64,000 bases of DNA, from positions 992,001-1,056,000 of the forward strand of contig NZ_AP025637.1 in NCBI RefSeq assembly GCF_022846615.1, read 5' to 3'. The notes beneath the pieces are model-generated. The model did no database searches, was not told the DNA's origin, and saw only the letters and a list, made by a program, of their open reading frames with translations. The translations under genes were made by a program, and so were the position numbers. Below, piece by piece: positions 8,362-17,281 of the stretch. Each line of letters begins with the position of its first letter. Positions within the stretch are counted from its first letter, which is position 1. Origin of the DNA: Roseomonas fluvialis (GTDB lineage: Bacteria > Pseudomonadota > Alphaproteobacteria > Acetobacterales > Acetobacteraceae).

Positions 8362-9120
8362 TCAGCCGACGGCGAAGCCCGCCGCGCGGAAGCGCGCCTG
8401 GCCCTCGGGCCCGGTCAGGAAGCTCAGGAAGGCCGCGGCACCCGCGCGATCCGTCGCGCGCGTCGCGACGGCGCCGAGATAGGGCGTGACCAGTTGCGCG
8501 CTGTCGGGCAGCGGTCCGACCAGCACTGCACCGGGCACAGCGATGATCTCGCTGACCTGCGTGAGCGCGAGCGCGGCGCGGCTTTCCGCCACTGCCTGTA
8601 CCGCTGCGCCGCCACCGGGAAACACCAGCGTTCGCGTGCGCATCTGGTCGGCGATGCCCAGGCGTTCCACCAGGCGCGCCGCATGCGTGCCGGCGGTGGC
8701 ACCGGTGGCCGGGTCGGAATGCGCGATCATCGGCGCGGCCAGGATCGCAGCGCGCAGCGCCGCCTCGGTCGAGATGTCGGGATGCGCCGCGCCGGCGCGC
8801 ACCGCGACGCCGATCAACATGCGGCCCAGTTCGCGCGTGGTGGTGCCATCGAGCAGCGCATCGGCCGTGAGCCGCGCGACCTGGTCGGCGCTGTTGAGCA
8901 TGAGGTCCGCGGCCTCGCCCTCGCGCAGCCGCCGCGCTGCCACGCCGGCATTGGCGGTAGCGAGAAGCACCTCGCGGCCGCCGCGTGCCGCGAAAGCGCC
9001 GGCGAGATCGCGTACCGAGGCCGCGACGGCGCCGGTGCCCAGCACGCGCACCGGCGTGGCCTGCGCCCGTGCGAGCGCGGGCGCGCACAGCCCCGCGACC
9101 AGGATGCGGCGATGAATCAT
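8362..9120 (-). CDS. ModA-like periplasmic solute-binding protein
   Basis: The 252-residue type II binding protein has a short signal peptide (MIHRRILVAGLCAPALARA) and the sequence VRVLGTGAVAASVRDLAGAFAARGG, as in molybdate-type (SBP_bac_11) proteins. The centre has GTHAARLVERLGIADQM and the end SFLTGPEGQARFRAAGF, also typical. The ligand could be molybdate, another oxyanion or an organic acid. A strong Shine-Dalgarno (CGGAGGAAC) precedes the ATG. No modB or modC is present, so true molybdate transport is doubtful. Confidence 0.85.
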   Translation of the reverse strand: MIHRRILVAGLCAPALARAQATPVRVLGTGAVAASVRDLAGAFAARGGREVLLATANAGVAARRLREGEAADLMLNSADQVARLTADALLDGTTTRELGRMLIGVAVRAGAAHPDISTEAALRAAILAAPMIAHSDPATGATAGTHAARLVERLGIADQMRTRTLVFPGGGAAVQAVAESRAALALTQVSEIIAVPGAVLVGPLPDSAQLVTPYLGAVATRATDRAGAAAFLSFLTGPEGQARFRAAGFAVG

Positions 9121-9154
9121 GGCGTTCCTCCGAGGCCGCGGGCGGCCTTTCGCG

Positions 9155-9440
9155 TCAGCCTGCGCCGATGCGCAGCAGGCCCGCAAGCGCGGTGCGCGCG
9201 AAGCCGATCTCCTCGCCCTGGAAGACCACGCGGGGCAGCTCGGCGTAGCGCCGATCAGCGCCTGCAGGCCGAGGGGGAGCCCATGCGCACGGACGGCGGG
9301 TGCGGCACGCTGGACCACCAGGCCGCCCGGCACGCCGAGCGGTTTGGCAATCCAGGGACAGACGGGCCAGGTCGAGTTGCTGGCCAGGTGGACGTGGGCG
9401 GGCGCCGATTGCCGCGGCGCTTCGGATACAAGCCGCCCCG
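9155..9440 (-). pseudogene. Possible frameshifted gene remnant (C-terminal part)
   Basis: Two overlapping minus-strand frames each contain a protein-like stretch rather than Arg-rich noise. The upstream frame reads IAKPLGVPGGLVVQ and RAHGLPLGLQALIGA. About one codon later another frame reads YAELPRVVFQGEEIGFART then AGLLRIGAG before a TGA at 9155-9157. Joining them at about 9250 would give a single C-terminal segment ending 35 bases before the binding-protein gene, in the same direction. I do not recognise the family. It may equally be chance. Confidence 0.3.
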
Positions 9441-9515
9441 CAGCCACGCAACCGTCACGGATTGCCCTGCGCCGCGCCATGCGCAACCTTGCGGCCAGCC
9501 CCAGGAGAGAGACCC

Positions 9516-10304
9516 ATGGCCCATGCCCTCGGCGCGCCAGCCGCGCCCGCCATCCTGCGCAATGCCGAACTCGACGCCGATGCGGTGCGCCAGGCGCGCA
9601 TCGACCTCGCCGCGTGCTTCCGCATGGCCGCGCGGCTCGGGTTGCACGAAGGCATCTGCAACCACTTCTCCTTCGTGGTGCCCGGGCGCGACGACCTGTT
9701 CCTGGTCAATCCCTATGGCTGGGCATTCAGCGAGATCACGGCGTCGCGCCTGCTGGTCTGCGACTTCCACGGCAATGTCATCGCCGGCGAGGGCGTGCCG
9801 GAAGCCACCGCCTTCTTCATCCATGCCCGCGTGCACCTGAACAAGCCGCGCGCGAAGGCCGCCTTCCACACGCACATGCCCAACGCGACGGCGCTGGCGA
9901 TGCTCGAAGGCCCGCCGCTGGTCTGGGCCGGGCAGAGCGCGCTGAAATTCTACGGCCGCACCCTGGTCGACGAGGAATATGGCGGGCTCGCGCTCGATGA
10001 GAAGGAAGGCGACCGCATCGCGGCCAGCATCGGCGACGCCGACATCGTCTTCATGAAGAACCACGGCGTGATGGTGGTAGGCGGGTCGATCGCCGAGGCC
10101 TGGGACGACCTGTACTACCTCGAACGTGCGGCCGAGGTGCAGCGCATGGCGATGGCGACCGGGCGCACGCTCAAGCCGGTGCCGCCGGAACTGGCGGCGC
10201 GCACCTACGCCCAGATGCGCGAGGGCGACCGCGACAGCGCGCGCCTGCACCTGGACAGCATCAAGCGCATCCTGTCGCGAGAGGAACCGGAGTTCATGCA
10301 TTGA
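9516..10304 (+). CDS. Class II aldolase/adducin-fold protein
   Basis: The 262-residue product has the zinc-dependent class II aldolase fold used by fuculose- and ribulose-phosphate aldolases and related decarboxylases. Likely metal ligands are His118 and His120 (FHTHMPNATAL) and His183 (KNHGVMVVG); Glu97 (GVPEATAF) is the probable catalytic acid. NHFSFVVPG near residue 49 forms the substrate loop. The start at 9516 follows AGGAGAGA. Many such proteins of unknown substrate occur beside binding-protein genes; here the two binding proteins lie upstream on the opposite strand. Confidence 0.85.
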   Translation: MAHALGAPAAPAILRNAELDADAVRQARIDLAACFRMAARLGLHEGICNHFSFVVPGRDDLFLVNPYGWAFSEITASRLLVCDFHGNVIAGEGVPEATAFFIHARVHLNKPRAKAAFHTHMPNATALAMLEGPPLVWAGQSALKFYGRTLVDEEYGGLALDEKEGDRIAASIGDADIVFMKNHGVMVVGGSIAEAWDDLYYLERAAEVQRMAMATGRTLKPVPPELAARTYAQMREGDRDSARLHLDSIKRILSREEPEFMH

Positions 10305-10582
10305 CCCTGGCGTTGCTGCGTGGCGCGATCGCGGCCGCGCTGCCTGCGCTGGCCGAGGATGTTCCGCCACCGTCGCGCCGCGACAACGGCGTGTCGATCT
10401 TCGCGGTCTATCCGATCGGGCCGTCTTCCGTGACGGACCTTTCGCGATCGGAAGTGTCGAAGGATGGGCGCCCGGCGACCTGGCTGAACGGCTTCGCGCT
10501 GGATCTGACGCTCACCGCGCCGCCGCCGCCGCAGCCCGAGGCGCTGTTCCGCCTGCATCACCGCTCGGGTGCCCTCGGGTGA
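10301..10582 (+). CDS. Small hypothetical protein with signal-like N-terminus
   Basis: A 93-residue frame starts with TTG overlapping the aldolase stop by four bases. It begins MTLALLRGAIAAALPALAED, resembling a signal peptide, and continues with a mixed region (FAVYPIGPSSVTDLS) and a Pro-rich stretch. No family was recognised. The four-base overlap and hydrophobic leader support it, but it lies in a 336-base interval that could also be noncoding. Confidence 0.35.
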   Translation: MTLALLRGAIAAALPALAEDVPPPSRRDNGVSIFAVYPIGPSSVTDLSRSEVSKDGRPATWLNGFALDLTLTAPPPPQPEALFRLHHRSGALG

Positions 10583-10640
10583 TCAACGGATCGACCCATG
10601 GGGCGGCCGTTCTGAGCGCCGGCGCGCGCTGCCGCTTCTG

Positions 10641-11525
10641 ATGGCGGGGCCTACGCCGCGGCCCGATGCGGCGGGGCTGGTGCTGCTGGTCGCGACCACC
10701 ATCGGATGGGGGCTGAACTGGCCGGCCATGAAGCTGCTCCTGGCGGAGCTGCCGGTGCTCTCGACGCGCGCCGCGCATGGCATCCTGGGCTGCACCGTGC
10801 TGCTGGCGGTGGCGCTGCTGCGCCACGAGAACCTGGCGGTGCCGCGCGGTCTGTGGCCGCGGCTGCTGGTGGCGTCTCTGCTGAACGTGACGGCGTGGAT
10901 GGGCCTTGCATCCTTCGCGCTGCTGTGGCTCTCGGCGGCTGAGGCCACCATCGTCTGCTACACCATGCCGGTCTGGGCCGTGCTGATGGCCTGGGCGATC
11001 CTGGGCGAGCGCCCGCAGGCCACCCGCATCGCGGGGCTGCTGCTGGCACTGGGGGGCCTTGCGCTGCTGGTGCTGGGCCAGGGGCTTTCGGTCGGGCTCG
11101 AGAAGCTGCCGGGCGTGGCGCTTGGGCTCGGTTCGGCGGTGCTGTTCTCGCTGGGCACGGTGGTGACGAAGCGTTGGCCGCTCGGGCTGCCGCCGACCGC
11201 TGGCGCGGTGTGGCAGGTGGGCCTGGGCATCGCGCCGCTGGCGCTGCTGGCGCTGCTGATCGACCCGCCGGCCTTCGGCGCGCTGTCGCTGCAGGGCTGG
11301 GCGCTGATCGGCTATGGCGGCGTCTTCGCGCTGGGGCTGTGCTACCTGTCCTGGTTCGCGGCGCTACGGCGGCTGCCGGCTTCGCTGGCGTCGATGGGCA
11401 CGCTGCTGACGCCGATGGTGGGCGTGGCGGGTGCGGCGATCGTGCTCGGCGAACCCTTCGGCTGGCGGGAGGCGACGGCGCTGGGGCTGACGCTGTCGGG
11501 CGTCGCGCTTGCGGCGCGCGGGTGA
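10641..11525 (+). CDS. EamA-family (DMT) membrane transporter
   Basis: The 294-residue protein has ten hydrophobic segments arranged as two five-helix EamA repeats. The first starts at LVLLVATTIGWGLNWPAMKLL, the second at GVALGLGSAVLFSLGTVVTKRW. Members of this drug/metabolite superfamily export amino acids, nucleosides or metabolites across the inner membrane. Characteristic stretches are AEATIVCYTMPVWAVLMAW and GTLLTPMVGVAGAAIVLGE at the ends of the repeats. The ATG at 10641 was chosen because residues before it are hydrophilic and Arg-rich. The gene faces panC tail to tail, only seven bases away. Confidence 0.9.
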   Translation: MAGPTPRPDAAGLVLLVATTIGWGLNWPAMKLLLAELPVLSTRAAHGILGCTVLLAVALLRHENLAVPRGLWPRLLVASLLNVTAWMGLASFALLWLSAAEATIVCYTMPVWAVLMAWAILGERPQATRIAGLLLALGGLALLVLGQGLSVGLEKLPGVALGLGSAVLFSLGTVVTKRWPLGLPPTAGAVWQVGLGIAPLALLALLIDPPAFGALSLQGWALIGYGGVFALGLCYLSWFAALRRLPASLASMGTLLTPMVGVAGAAIVLGEPFGWREATALGLTLSGVALAARG

Positions 11526-11532
11526 CGGGCGG

Positions 11533-12375
11533 TCAGCCCACCGCGATATTGTCCAGCAACCGCACGCCGCCGAGCCGCGCCGCCGCGAGCAGCCGCATCG
11601 GTCCGTCGCTGCGCAGCACGCCGATCGCCTGCAGCGTGTCGGCCTCCACCAGCGCCAGGTAGTCGGGTGCGAAGCCGGCCGCACGCAGGTCGGCCTCGCC
11701 GGCGGCAAGCACGCCGGCGACCGACGCGCCGCGCAGCATCTCCGCTGCCGCTCGCGTCATCACCTGGTGCAGCAGCGGTGCCGTGGTGCGTTCGGCAGCG
11801 GACAGGAAGCGATTGCGTGACGACATCGCGAGGCCATCCGCCTCCCGTACCGTGGCCACCGGCAGGATCCGGATCGGAAGGTCGATGTCGCGCGCCATGC
11901 GCGTCACCACCTGCAATTGCTGCCAGTCCTTCTCGCCGAAGGCCGCGACATCGGCGCTCGTCTGCAGGAACAGCTTGGCACAGACCGTCGCGACGCCGCG
12001 GAAATGTCCGGGCCGTGCATCGCCTTCCCAGCCGGCGGACGGGCCGGCGACCTCGATCACCGTCGCCGCGCCGGGCGGGTACATCGTCGCGACCGGCGGC
12101 ATCCAGACCAGGTCGCATCCGGCGCCGTGCAGCTTCGCGAGGTCGCCTTCCTCGTCACGCGGATAGCGCGCCAGGTCCTCGTTCGCGGCGAATTGCAGCG
12201 GGTTGACGAAGATCGAGGCGGCCACCGCATCCGACGCGCGCCGGGCGGCGGCGACGAGTTCGATGTGCCCCGCATGCAGCGCGCCCATGGTCGGCACCAG
12301 GCCCAGGCGCCGGCCGCCCGCGCGCAGCCGGGCGGTGGCGTCGCGCAGCGCGGGCAGGTCGCGGCAGACGAGCAT
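11533..12375 (-). CDS. panC: Pantothenate synthetase
   Basis: The 280-residue enzyme joins pantoate and beta-alanine with ATP in pantothenate (coenzyme A) synthesis. The class signature PTMGALHAGH, equivalent to the HIGH motif, spans residues 28-37. IFVNPLQF follows, then FGEKDWQQL, and the KMSKS-equivalent MSSRN. The chosen ATG at 12375 has GGAGAAA upstream; a longer start at 12432 would add 19 basic residues unlike the family. panB is not in the window. Confidence 0.97.
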   Translation of the reverse strand: MLVCRDLPALRDATARLRAGGRRLGLVPTMGALHAGHIELVAAARRASDAVAASIFVNPLQFAANEDLARYPRDEEGDLAKLHGAGCDLVWMPPVATMYPPGAATVIEVAGPSAGWEGDARPGHFRGVATVCAKLFLQTSADVAAFGEKDWQQLQVVTRMARDIDLPIRILPVATVREADGLAMSSRNRFLSAAERTTAPLLHQVMTRAAAEMLRGASVAGVLAAGEADLRAAGFAPDYLALVEADTLQAIGVLRSDGPMRLLAAARLGGVRLLDNIAVG

Positions 12376-12582
12376 CGGCGTTTCTCCGGCTTGACGTATC
12401 GCATTGCGCGAGCGGGCCTTGGCCGGGCGCACCCGGCGCGCGACCCTAGCCCCTGCCGTGCCGTGACGGAATTGGCAGGGAGGATGCCAGCCATGCGCCG
12501 GCCGCGCGGCGCTGCCGTCCTGCGTCGCCGCTGCCGGACCAGACAGGCTTGCCGCGCCCGGCGCCAGGGTCTAGGCGGCGCC

Positions 12583-13794
12583 ATGCCCGACCGTCCGTTC
12601 CTCCGCCTGCTGCCTGGCCGCGACCGCCGCGTGAAGGCCGGCCACCCCTGGGCCTTCAGCAACGAGATCACCATGACGCCTGCCGCGAAGGCGCTGCCGC
12701 CTGGCAGCCTCGTGCGCATCGAAGGCGATGACGGCGTGAAGCACGGCACCTGGCATTTCAACCCGCACTCGCTGATCGCGGCGCGGCGGCTGTCGCCCGA
12801 CCCCACCGCGGCCTGCGACAGCGCCTGGTTCCTGGCGAGGCTCGCGGAGGCGCTGGCGCTGCGCGATCGCCTGTTCGATGCGCCGCACTACCGCCTGGTG
12901 CATGCCGAGGCGGATGGCCTGCCCGGTCTGGTGGTGGACCGCTATGGCGACGTGGTCGCGCTGCAGGCGAACACCGCGGGCATGGAGGCCGCGACGCCGA
13001 TGATCGTCGACGCGCTGCGTGCGTTGTTCGCGCCGCGCGGCATCGTCGCGCGCAACGACAGCGCGGTGCGGGCGCTGGAAGGTCTGGCGGAGGAAACGCG
13101 GCTGCTGCATGGCGATGCCGCGGGCGCGACCGTACAGGAGAATGGGTTGCGGTTCCCGGTCGACCTGGTCGGCGGCCAGAAGACCGGCTGGTTCTTCGAC
13201 CAGCGCGAACACCGCGCGCGCGTCGCCCGCATCGCGCAGGGTGCCACCGTGCTTGATGCCTTCTGCCACACCGGCGGCTTCGGGATCGGCTGTGCGGTGG
13301 CCGGCGCGGCGCAAGTGACGCTGGTCGACCGCAGCGAACATGCCCTCGCCACCGCGATGCAGGCCGCGGCGATGAACGATGTGGCCGGCCGCGTCACGAC
13401 CCAGCGCGCCGAAGCGATGGACGCGCTGGAACGCATGGTGGGCGAAGGCCGGCGCTTCGGTGTGGTGATCACGGATCCGCCGGCGTTCGCCAAGGCGCGG
13501 CGCGACCAGCCGGCCGCGCTGCGCGCCTATGGCAAGCTCGCGCGGCTGGCCGCCACGCTGACCGAACCCGGCGGCTTTCTGTTCATCGCATCGTGCTCGC
13601 ACCACGTGGCGCCGGGCGAATTCGCCGACGCGGTACTGTCGGGCGTGCATCGCGCGTCGCGCTCCGGCCGCGCTGGCGCAGCAGGGCGGGACGCGCGCGT
13701 CCTGCACATGGGCGGCGCTGGGCTCGACCACCCGCTGCACCCGATGCTGCCCGAAAGCGCCTATCTGAAGGGCATGCTGCTGCACCTGCCGTGA
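12583..13794 (+). CDS. rlmI: RlmI-like 23S rRNA (cytosine-C5) methyltransferase
   Basis: The 403-residue product has an N-terminal PUA-type RNA-binding region (KAGHPWAFSNEI, residues about 19-30), then an EEHEE-type domain and a SAM-dependent methyltransferase domain. FFDQREHR, LDAFCHTGGFGIG (SAM loop) and DPPAFAK (motif IV) match RlmI, which makes m5C1962 in 23S rRNA. The catalytic Cys candidate lies in ASCSHHV. It is read divergently from panC across a 207-base gap. Its stop overlaps a GTG that could start the next gene. Confidence 0.85.
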   Translation: MPDRPFLRLLPGRDRRVKAGHPWAFSNEITMTPAAKALPPGSLVRIEGDDGVKHGTWHFNPHSLIAARRLSPDPTAACDSAWFLARLAEALALRDRLFDAPHYRLVHAEADGLPGLVVDRYGDVVALQANTAGMEAATPMIVDALRALFAPRGIVARNDSAVRALEGLAEETRLLHGDAAGATVQENGLRFPVDLVGGQKTGWFFDQREHRARVARIAQGATVLDAFCHTGGFGIGCAVAGAAQVTLVDRSEHALATAMQAAAMNDVAGRVTTQRAEAMDALERMVGEGRRFGVVITDPPAFAKARRDQPAALRAYGKLARLAATLTEPGGFLFIASCSHHVAPGEFADAVLSGVHRASRSGRAGAAGRDARVLHMGGAGLDHPLHPMLPESAYLKGMLLHLP

Positions 13795-13799
13795 TCGTC

Positions 13800-14243
13800 A
13801 TGCCGCCCCTGCCGCATGCACGGTGCTGGACGCCGCGCCCGCTTCCGGTCGGTCCGCGGCTGGCGCGAGGGTGGCGCATCACCGACTTCGCGGCCGCCGG
13901 CGCGGTGGTGCGCGTGGGGCGGCGCTCATCCGAACTCGATCGACTGCTGCGGCGTGCCGGTGTGCGCCACGGCGCCTTCGTCGGCGCGTGGAACCCGTGC
14001 AGTCGGCGCGCCCCGCGCTGGCGCAACGACGCGGCGTTGGCGCGGCTGCGTGCCGTGGCGACGCGTCGCGGCATCGCGCATCACGATGGTGCAGGCTGCG
14101 CCGCACGTCCGGCCTGGAGCGAGGACCACCTGCTGCTGCTCGGCGATTGGCGCCGTGCCATGGTCCTTGCGCATCGCTTCGGCCAGCACGCGGTGGTGGT
14201 GGTGCGCCTGCACGACCTTGCACGGCTGCGCGTGCTGCGGTGA
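13800..14243 (+). CDS. DUF3293 family protein
   Basis: The product of about 147 residues carries FVGAWNPCSRRAPRWRNDAAL, which matches the core AWNP-S of DUF3293, a small conserved family of unknown function. The flanking pattern (DFAAAGAVVRVG and FGQHAVVVVR) is also consistent. The start is uncertain: ATG at 13800 is used here, but a GTG at 13791 overlaps the methyltransferase stop and would add three residues. The stop overlaps the GTG of the MFS gene, so these three genes look like one operon. Confidence 0.75.
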   Translation: MPPLPHARCWTPRPLPVGPRLARGWRITDFAAAGAVVRVGRRSSELDRLLRRAGVRHGAFVGAWNPCSRRAPRWRNDAALARLRAVATRRGIAHHDGAGCAARPAWSEDHLLLLGDWRRAMVLAHRFGQHAVVVVRLHDLARLRVLR

Positions 14244-15424
14244 CCGGCACGGTGCCCTTCCTGGCGGCGGTCTTCGCGGTGCGCGCGGCGCTGGGCGCGC
14301 TGTTCCAGGCGCCGGGTGCGGCGGGCCCGGTGCTGGTCCCGGAGTTCGGACTCGACTGGACACAGTTCGGCACGCTGGTGGGCCTGTTCTGGCTGCCGGG
14401 CCTGGTGCTGGTCTATCCGCTCGGCCTCGCGGCGGGGCGTATGGCGGACCGCACGGGCGTGCTGCTCGGCCTGGGCTTCCTGGTGGCCGGCGCCCTCGTC
14501 TGCGCGGCGGCAAGCGAACCCCTACTGCTGTTCGGCGGGCGCCTGCTGATGGGTGTCGGCACCGTGCTGGTCATCCTGCTGCTGACCAAGATGATGCAGG
14601 ACCGCTTCCAGGGCGCGGACCTGTTCCCGGCCATGGCGGTCTATGTGCTGGGCTGGCCGATCGGCATTGCGGCGGCACAGGCGGCGCTGCCGGCGATGGC
14701 GTTGCGGCTGGGCTGGCAATTCCCGTTCCTCGTGGCCGCGCTGGCGGGCTCGCTGGCCTTCGCGGCGCTGTCGTTGGCCTCGCGACCGGGGCCGCGCGTG
14801 CCCGCGCCGGCGCCCGGTACGGCGCGGCTTTCGGGGCGCGAGGTGCGGCTGATGTGCCTGGCTGGCGCGTGCTGGGCCTGCGTGAACGGGACCTACATGG
14901 TGCTGGTCACCTTCGCGCCGCCGCTGCTGGTCGAACGCGGGCTCGGCGTGGCGGAAGCCGGTTTCGCGACATCGCTGATGTCTTGGGTGAACATCCTGGC
15001 CGTGCCGGCCGGCGCGATGGTCGCGCGGCGCGCGGGCGCGGTGCGACCGATGGTCCTGGTGTGCATCACCGGCGCTGCGGCGCTGGCCGCCGCGCTGCCC
15101 TTCGCGCCGGTCGGCTGGGGGGCTGCCATCCTGGCGGCGCATGGGCTGCTGTATGCGCTGCCGATCACGGTGTTCTCGGCGCTGCCGGCGATGGCCGTGC
15201 CCCCGGCGCGGCGTGCGCAGGGGCTCGGCGTGTACTTCATCTTCTTCTACGCGGGCTGCACCGGCTTCCCGCCGCTCGCCGGATGGTTCGCGGACAGCTT
15301 CGGCGGCGCGCGTGCGCCGGTGCTGCTGGCGGCGGCGCTACTGATGGCCGCGCTGGTGCTGTTCGGGCTGTTCCGGCGGGAGGTGGCGCGTGGGGCAGCA
15401 TCCGGCCGCAGTGACAATCCGTGA
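14240..15424 (+). CDS. Major facilitator superfamily transporter
   Basis: The 394-residue protein has twelve predicted membrane helices. The loop between helices 2 and 3 has the MFS-type GRMADRTG. VLGWPIGIA forms helix 5, and GWFADSFGG lies in the second half as a degenerate repeat of the first signature. It belongs to the cyanate/nitrate-permease-like branch by general appearance; the substrate is unknown. The start is a GTG at 14240 that overlaps the preceding stop by four bases. Confidence 0.9.
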   Translation: MTGTVPFLAAVFAVRAALGALFQAPGAAGPVLVPEFGLDWTQFGTLVGLFWLPGLVLVYPLGLAAGRMADRTGVLLGLGFLVAGALVCAAASEPLLLFGGRLLMGVGTVLVILLLTKMMQDRFQGADLFPAMAVYVLGWPIGIAAAQAALPAMALRLGWQFPFLVAALAGSLAFAALSLASRPGPRVPAPAPGTARLSGREVRLMCLAGACWACVNGTYMVLVTFAPPLLVERGLGVAEAGFATSLMSWVNILAVPAGAMVARRAGAVRPMVLVCITGAAALAAALPFAPVGWGAAILAAHGLLYALPITVFSALPAMAVPPARRAQGLGVYFIFFYAGCTGFPPLAGWFADSFGGARAPVLLAAALLMAALVLFGLFRREVARGAASGRSDNP

Positions 15425-15481
15425 CCGGATGTCGTGCCGTGCGCGCTGTCGCGGGCATGCAACCGGGTGCCGGCGTGGGGC

Positions 15482-16228
15482 TTAGTTCGCGCCGGTCGCG
15501 CTGCCCAGCACCTCGGCGATGCCGTTGCGGATCACGAGGTCGGCGATCCCATCGAGCGGTGTTTCCTGCCGGTTCAGGATCACCAGCCGCGCGCCACGGC
15601 GCTTCGCCAATTCCGGAAAGCCCGCGGCGGGGTGAACCACCAGCGACGAGCCCAGGACGATGAACAGATCGGCGGCGAGCGTCTCCGCCTGTGCGCGGCG
15701 CATCGGTTCCTCGGGCATCGACTGGCCGAAGCTGATCGTCGCGGTCTTCACCAGGCCGCCGCAGGCGCGGCAGGGCGGGACGTCGCCGTCGCGCGCGAAG
15801 GCCGCGCGCAAGTCGATGATCTCATGCCGCATGCCACAATCCAGGCAGGCGCCATAGGTCGAATTGCCGTGCAGTTCGATCACCTGGTCATCCGGAATGC
15901 CGGAGGCCTGGTGCAGCCCATCGATGTTCTGCGTGATGACGGCGCGCGCGCGGCCCTGGTGCAGCAGCAGCGCCACCGCACGGTGGCCGCGGTTCGGGCG
16001 CGCGGCGCGCATGACGTCGTCGCTGTCGAAGCGCCGGCGCCAGGCCTCGCGCCGCGCGGTGGGGTCCGTCACAAAATCCTGGAACAGGATGGGCGCCATC
16101 TTCGTCCAGACGCCGTTGGTGCCGCGGAAATCCGGAATGCCGGAATCGGTGCTGATGCCAGCGCCGGTGAAGATGGCGATGCGCCCCGCGGCCTCGATCA
16201 GGCGGCGCAGCGCGGCGGCTTCGCTCAT
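15482..16228 (-). CDS. cobB: NAD-dependent protein deacylase (sirtuin)
   Basis: The 248-residue Sir2-family enzyme removes acyl groups from lysine using NAD. It has GAGISTDSGIPDFRG (residues 22-36), NIDGLH (101-106), catalytic His120 (IELHGN) and a zinc site from Cys128, Cys131, Cys153 and Cys156 (CLDC, CRAC). SFGQSMPEEP and VLGSSLVVHPA are the usual later motifs. The ATG lies within the last codons of tam (four-base overlap), so the two are co-transcribed. Confidence 0.95.
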   Translation of the reverse strand: MSEAAALRRLIEAAGRIAIFTGAGISTDSGIPDFRGTNGVWTKMAPILFQDFVTDPTARREAWRRRFDSDDVMRAARPNRGHRAVALLLHQGRARAVITQNIDGLHQASGIPDDQVIELHGNSTYGACLDCGMRHEIIDLRAAFARDGDVPPCRACGGLVKTATISFGQSMPEEPMRRAQAETLAADLFIVLGSSLVVHPAAGFPELAKRRGARLVILNRQETPLDGIADLVIRNGIAEVLGSATGAN

Positions 16229-16980
16229 GGCAGGCGCGCCAGGATGAACAGCCGGCGGAACGGCAGCAGCACCGCGCCGTCGGCCCGCGGCGGATAGGCC
16301 GCGCGCATCGCCGCGCGGTAGGCGTCGAGGAAGCCCTCGCGCAGCGGCCCCTCCAGCACATCGAGGAACGGCCGCAGGCTGGTCCCGATGGCCCATTGCA
16401 CCACCGGGTCCTCGCCGCGCAGGACGTGAACGTACTCCGTGACCCACAGATCGAGCGCAGCGACGCGCGGTCGCAGTAGGTCGTAGTAGTCGCCCGGCGA
16501 AAGGATTGGCGGCGCGCTGCCCACGCGCGCGAGCGTTGCGGCCCAGGGCCCCTCACGCGCGACGCGGTCCTGTTCGGCGCGCAGCGGCGCGGCGTGCATC
16601 GATGGCATCTGCACCGCGAGCACGCCGCCCGGTGCCACGCAGGTCAGCAGGCGCGGGAACAGCGTAGCGTGCGCGCCCAGCCATTGCAGCGCCGCGTTGG
16701 AGAACAGCACGTCCACCGGCGAGGCCGGTGTCCAGGTGGTGATGTCGGCCTGCTGCGTGGCGAAGCCGGTCGCCTTGGCGAGCATCGCCGCGCTGCCATC
16801 CACGCCCATCACCTCAGCCCCCGCGAAGCGCGCGGCCAGCGCCGGCAGCGCATTGCCCGCACCGCAGCCGAGATCGACCACCCGCGCCGGCCCCGGATGC
16901 GCGATGCGCCCGATGAGGTCGAGCGCGGGACGCAGGCGTTCATCCTCGAAGCGCAGGTATTGCGCTGCGTCCCAGCTCAT
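16225..16980 (-). CDS. tam: Trans-aconitate 2-methyltransferase
   Basis: The 251-residue SAM-dependent enzyme opens with MSWDAAQYLRFEDERLRPALDL, closely following the Tam N-terminus. The SAM loop is VVDLGCGAGNAL and motif II GVDGSAAML. FSNAALQWLG and TEYVHVLRGEDPVVQWAIGT match the family's later conserved parts. It methylates trans-aconitate, detoxifying an inhibitor of aconitase. It is the first gene of a two-gene unit with cobB. Confidence 0.93.
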   Translation of the reverse strand: MSWDAAQYLRFEDERLRPALDLIGRIAHPGPARVVDLGCGAGNALPALAARFAGAEVMGVDGSAAMLAKATGFATQQADITTWTPASPVDVLFSNAALQWLGAHATLFPRLLTCVAPGGVLAVQMPSMHAAPLRAEQDRVAREGPWAATLARVGSAPPILSPGDYYDLLRPRVAALDLWVTEYVHVLRGEDPVVQWAIGTSLRPFLDVLEGPLREGFLDAYRAAMRAAYPPRADGAVLLPFRRLFILARLP

Positions 16981-17281
16981 CCGATCCTCCGTGCTGCCCG
17001 TTGCACCGCACGGGGCCGCGGACGGATGGCGCGACGGCCAGCAACCCGCGCGCGGCTGCCAATTCGCCAGCGCGCGCCGCGCAAACCGGGCGCGCCCTTC
17101 ACCGCCACATCGAGCGCGCCCGGGCAGACCTCGTGCGCCGCCGCAGGATCCGGCCGCACGGCGGCCGGCGCCGCCCATGAGGCTTGCCCCGCAGGTGCGC
17201 CCGCCAAGCGGCGAAAGCCAAGCCGCCGGATGGCGGCGCCGGCGTCTGAGGCCACAAGAAATGCGGCACCGGCGCTTGAGA
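16981..17281. other. Intergenic stretch with an imperfect 30-base direct repeat
   Basis: No credible gene lies between patatin and tam. A minus-strand frame of about 100 residues starting TTG at 17285 runs through it but has no recognisable domain. Two similar units lie at the right end: GGCGCCGGCGTCTGAG (17235-17250) and GGCACCGGCGCTTGAG (17265-17280), each followed by an A-rich AAGAAAT. They abut the patatin stop. Confidence 0.45.

Noticed and set aside
8362..9120. Start of a molybdate transport operon
   Set aside because: No modB or modC follows; only the binding-protein fold is certain, so no gene symbol was given.
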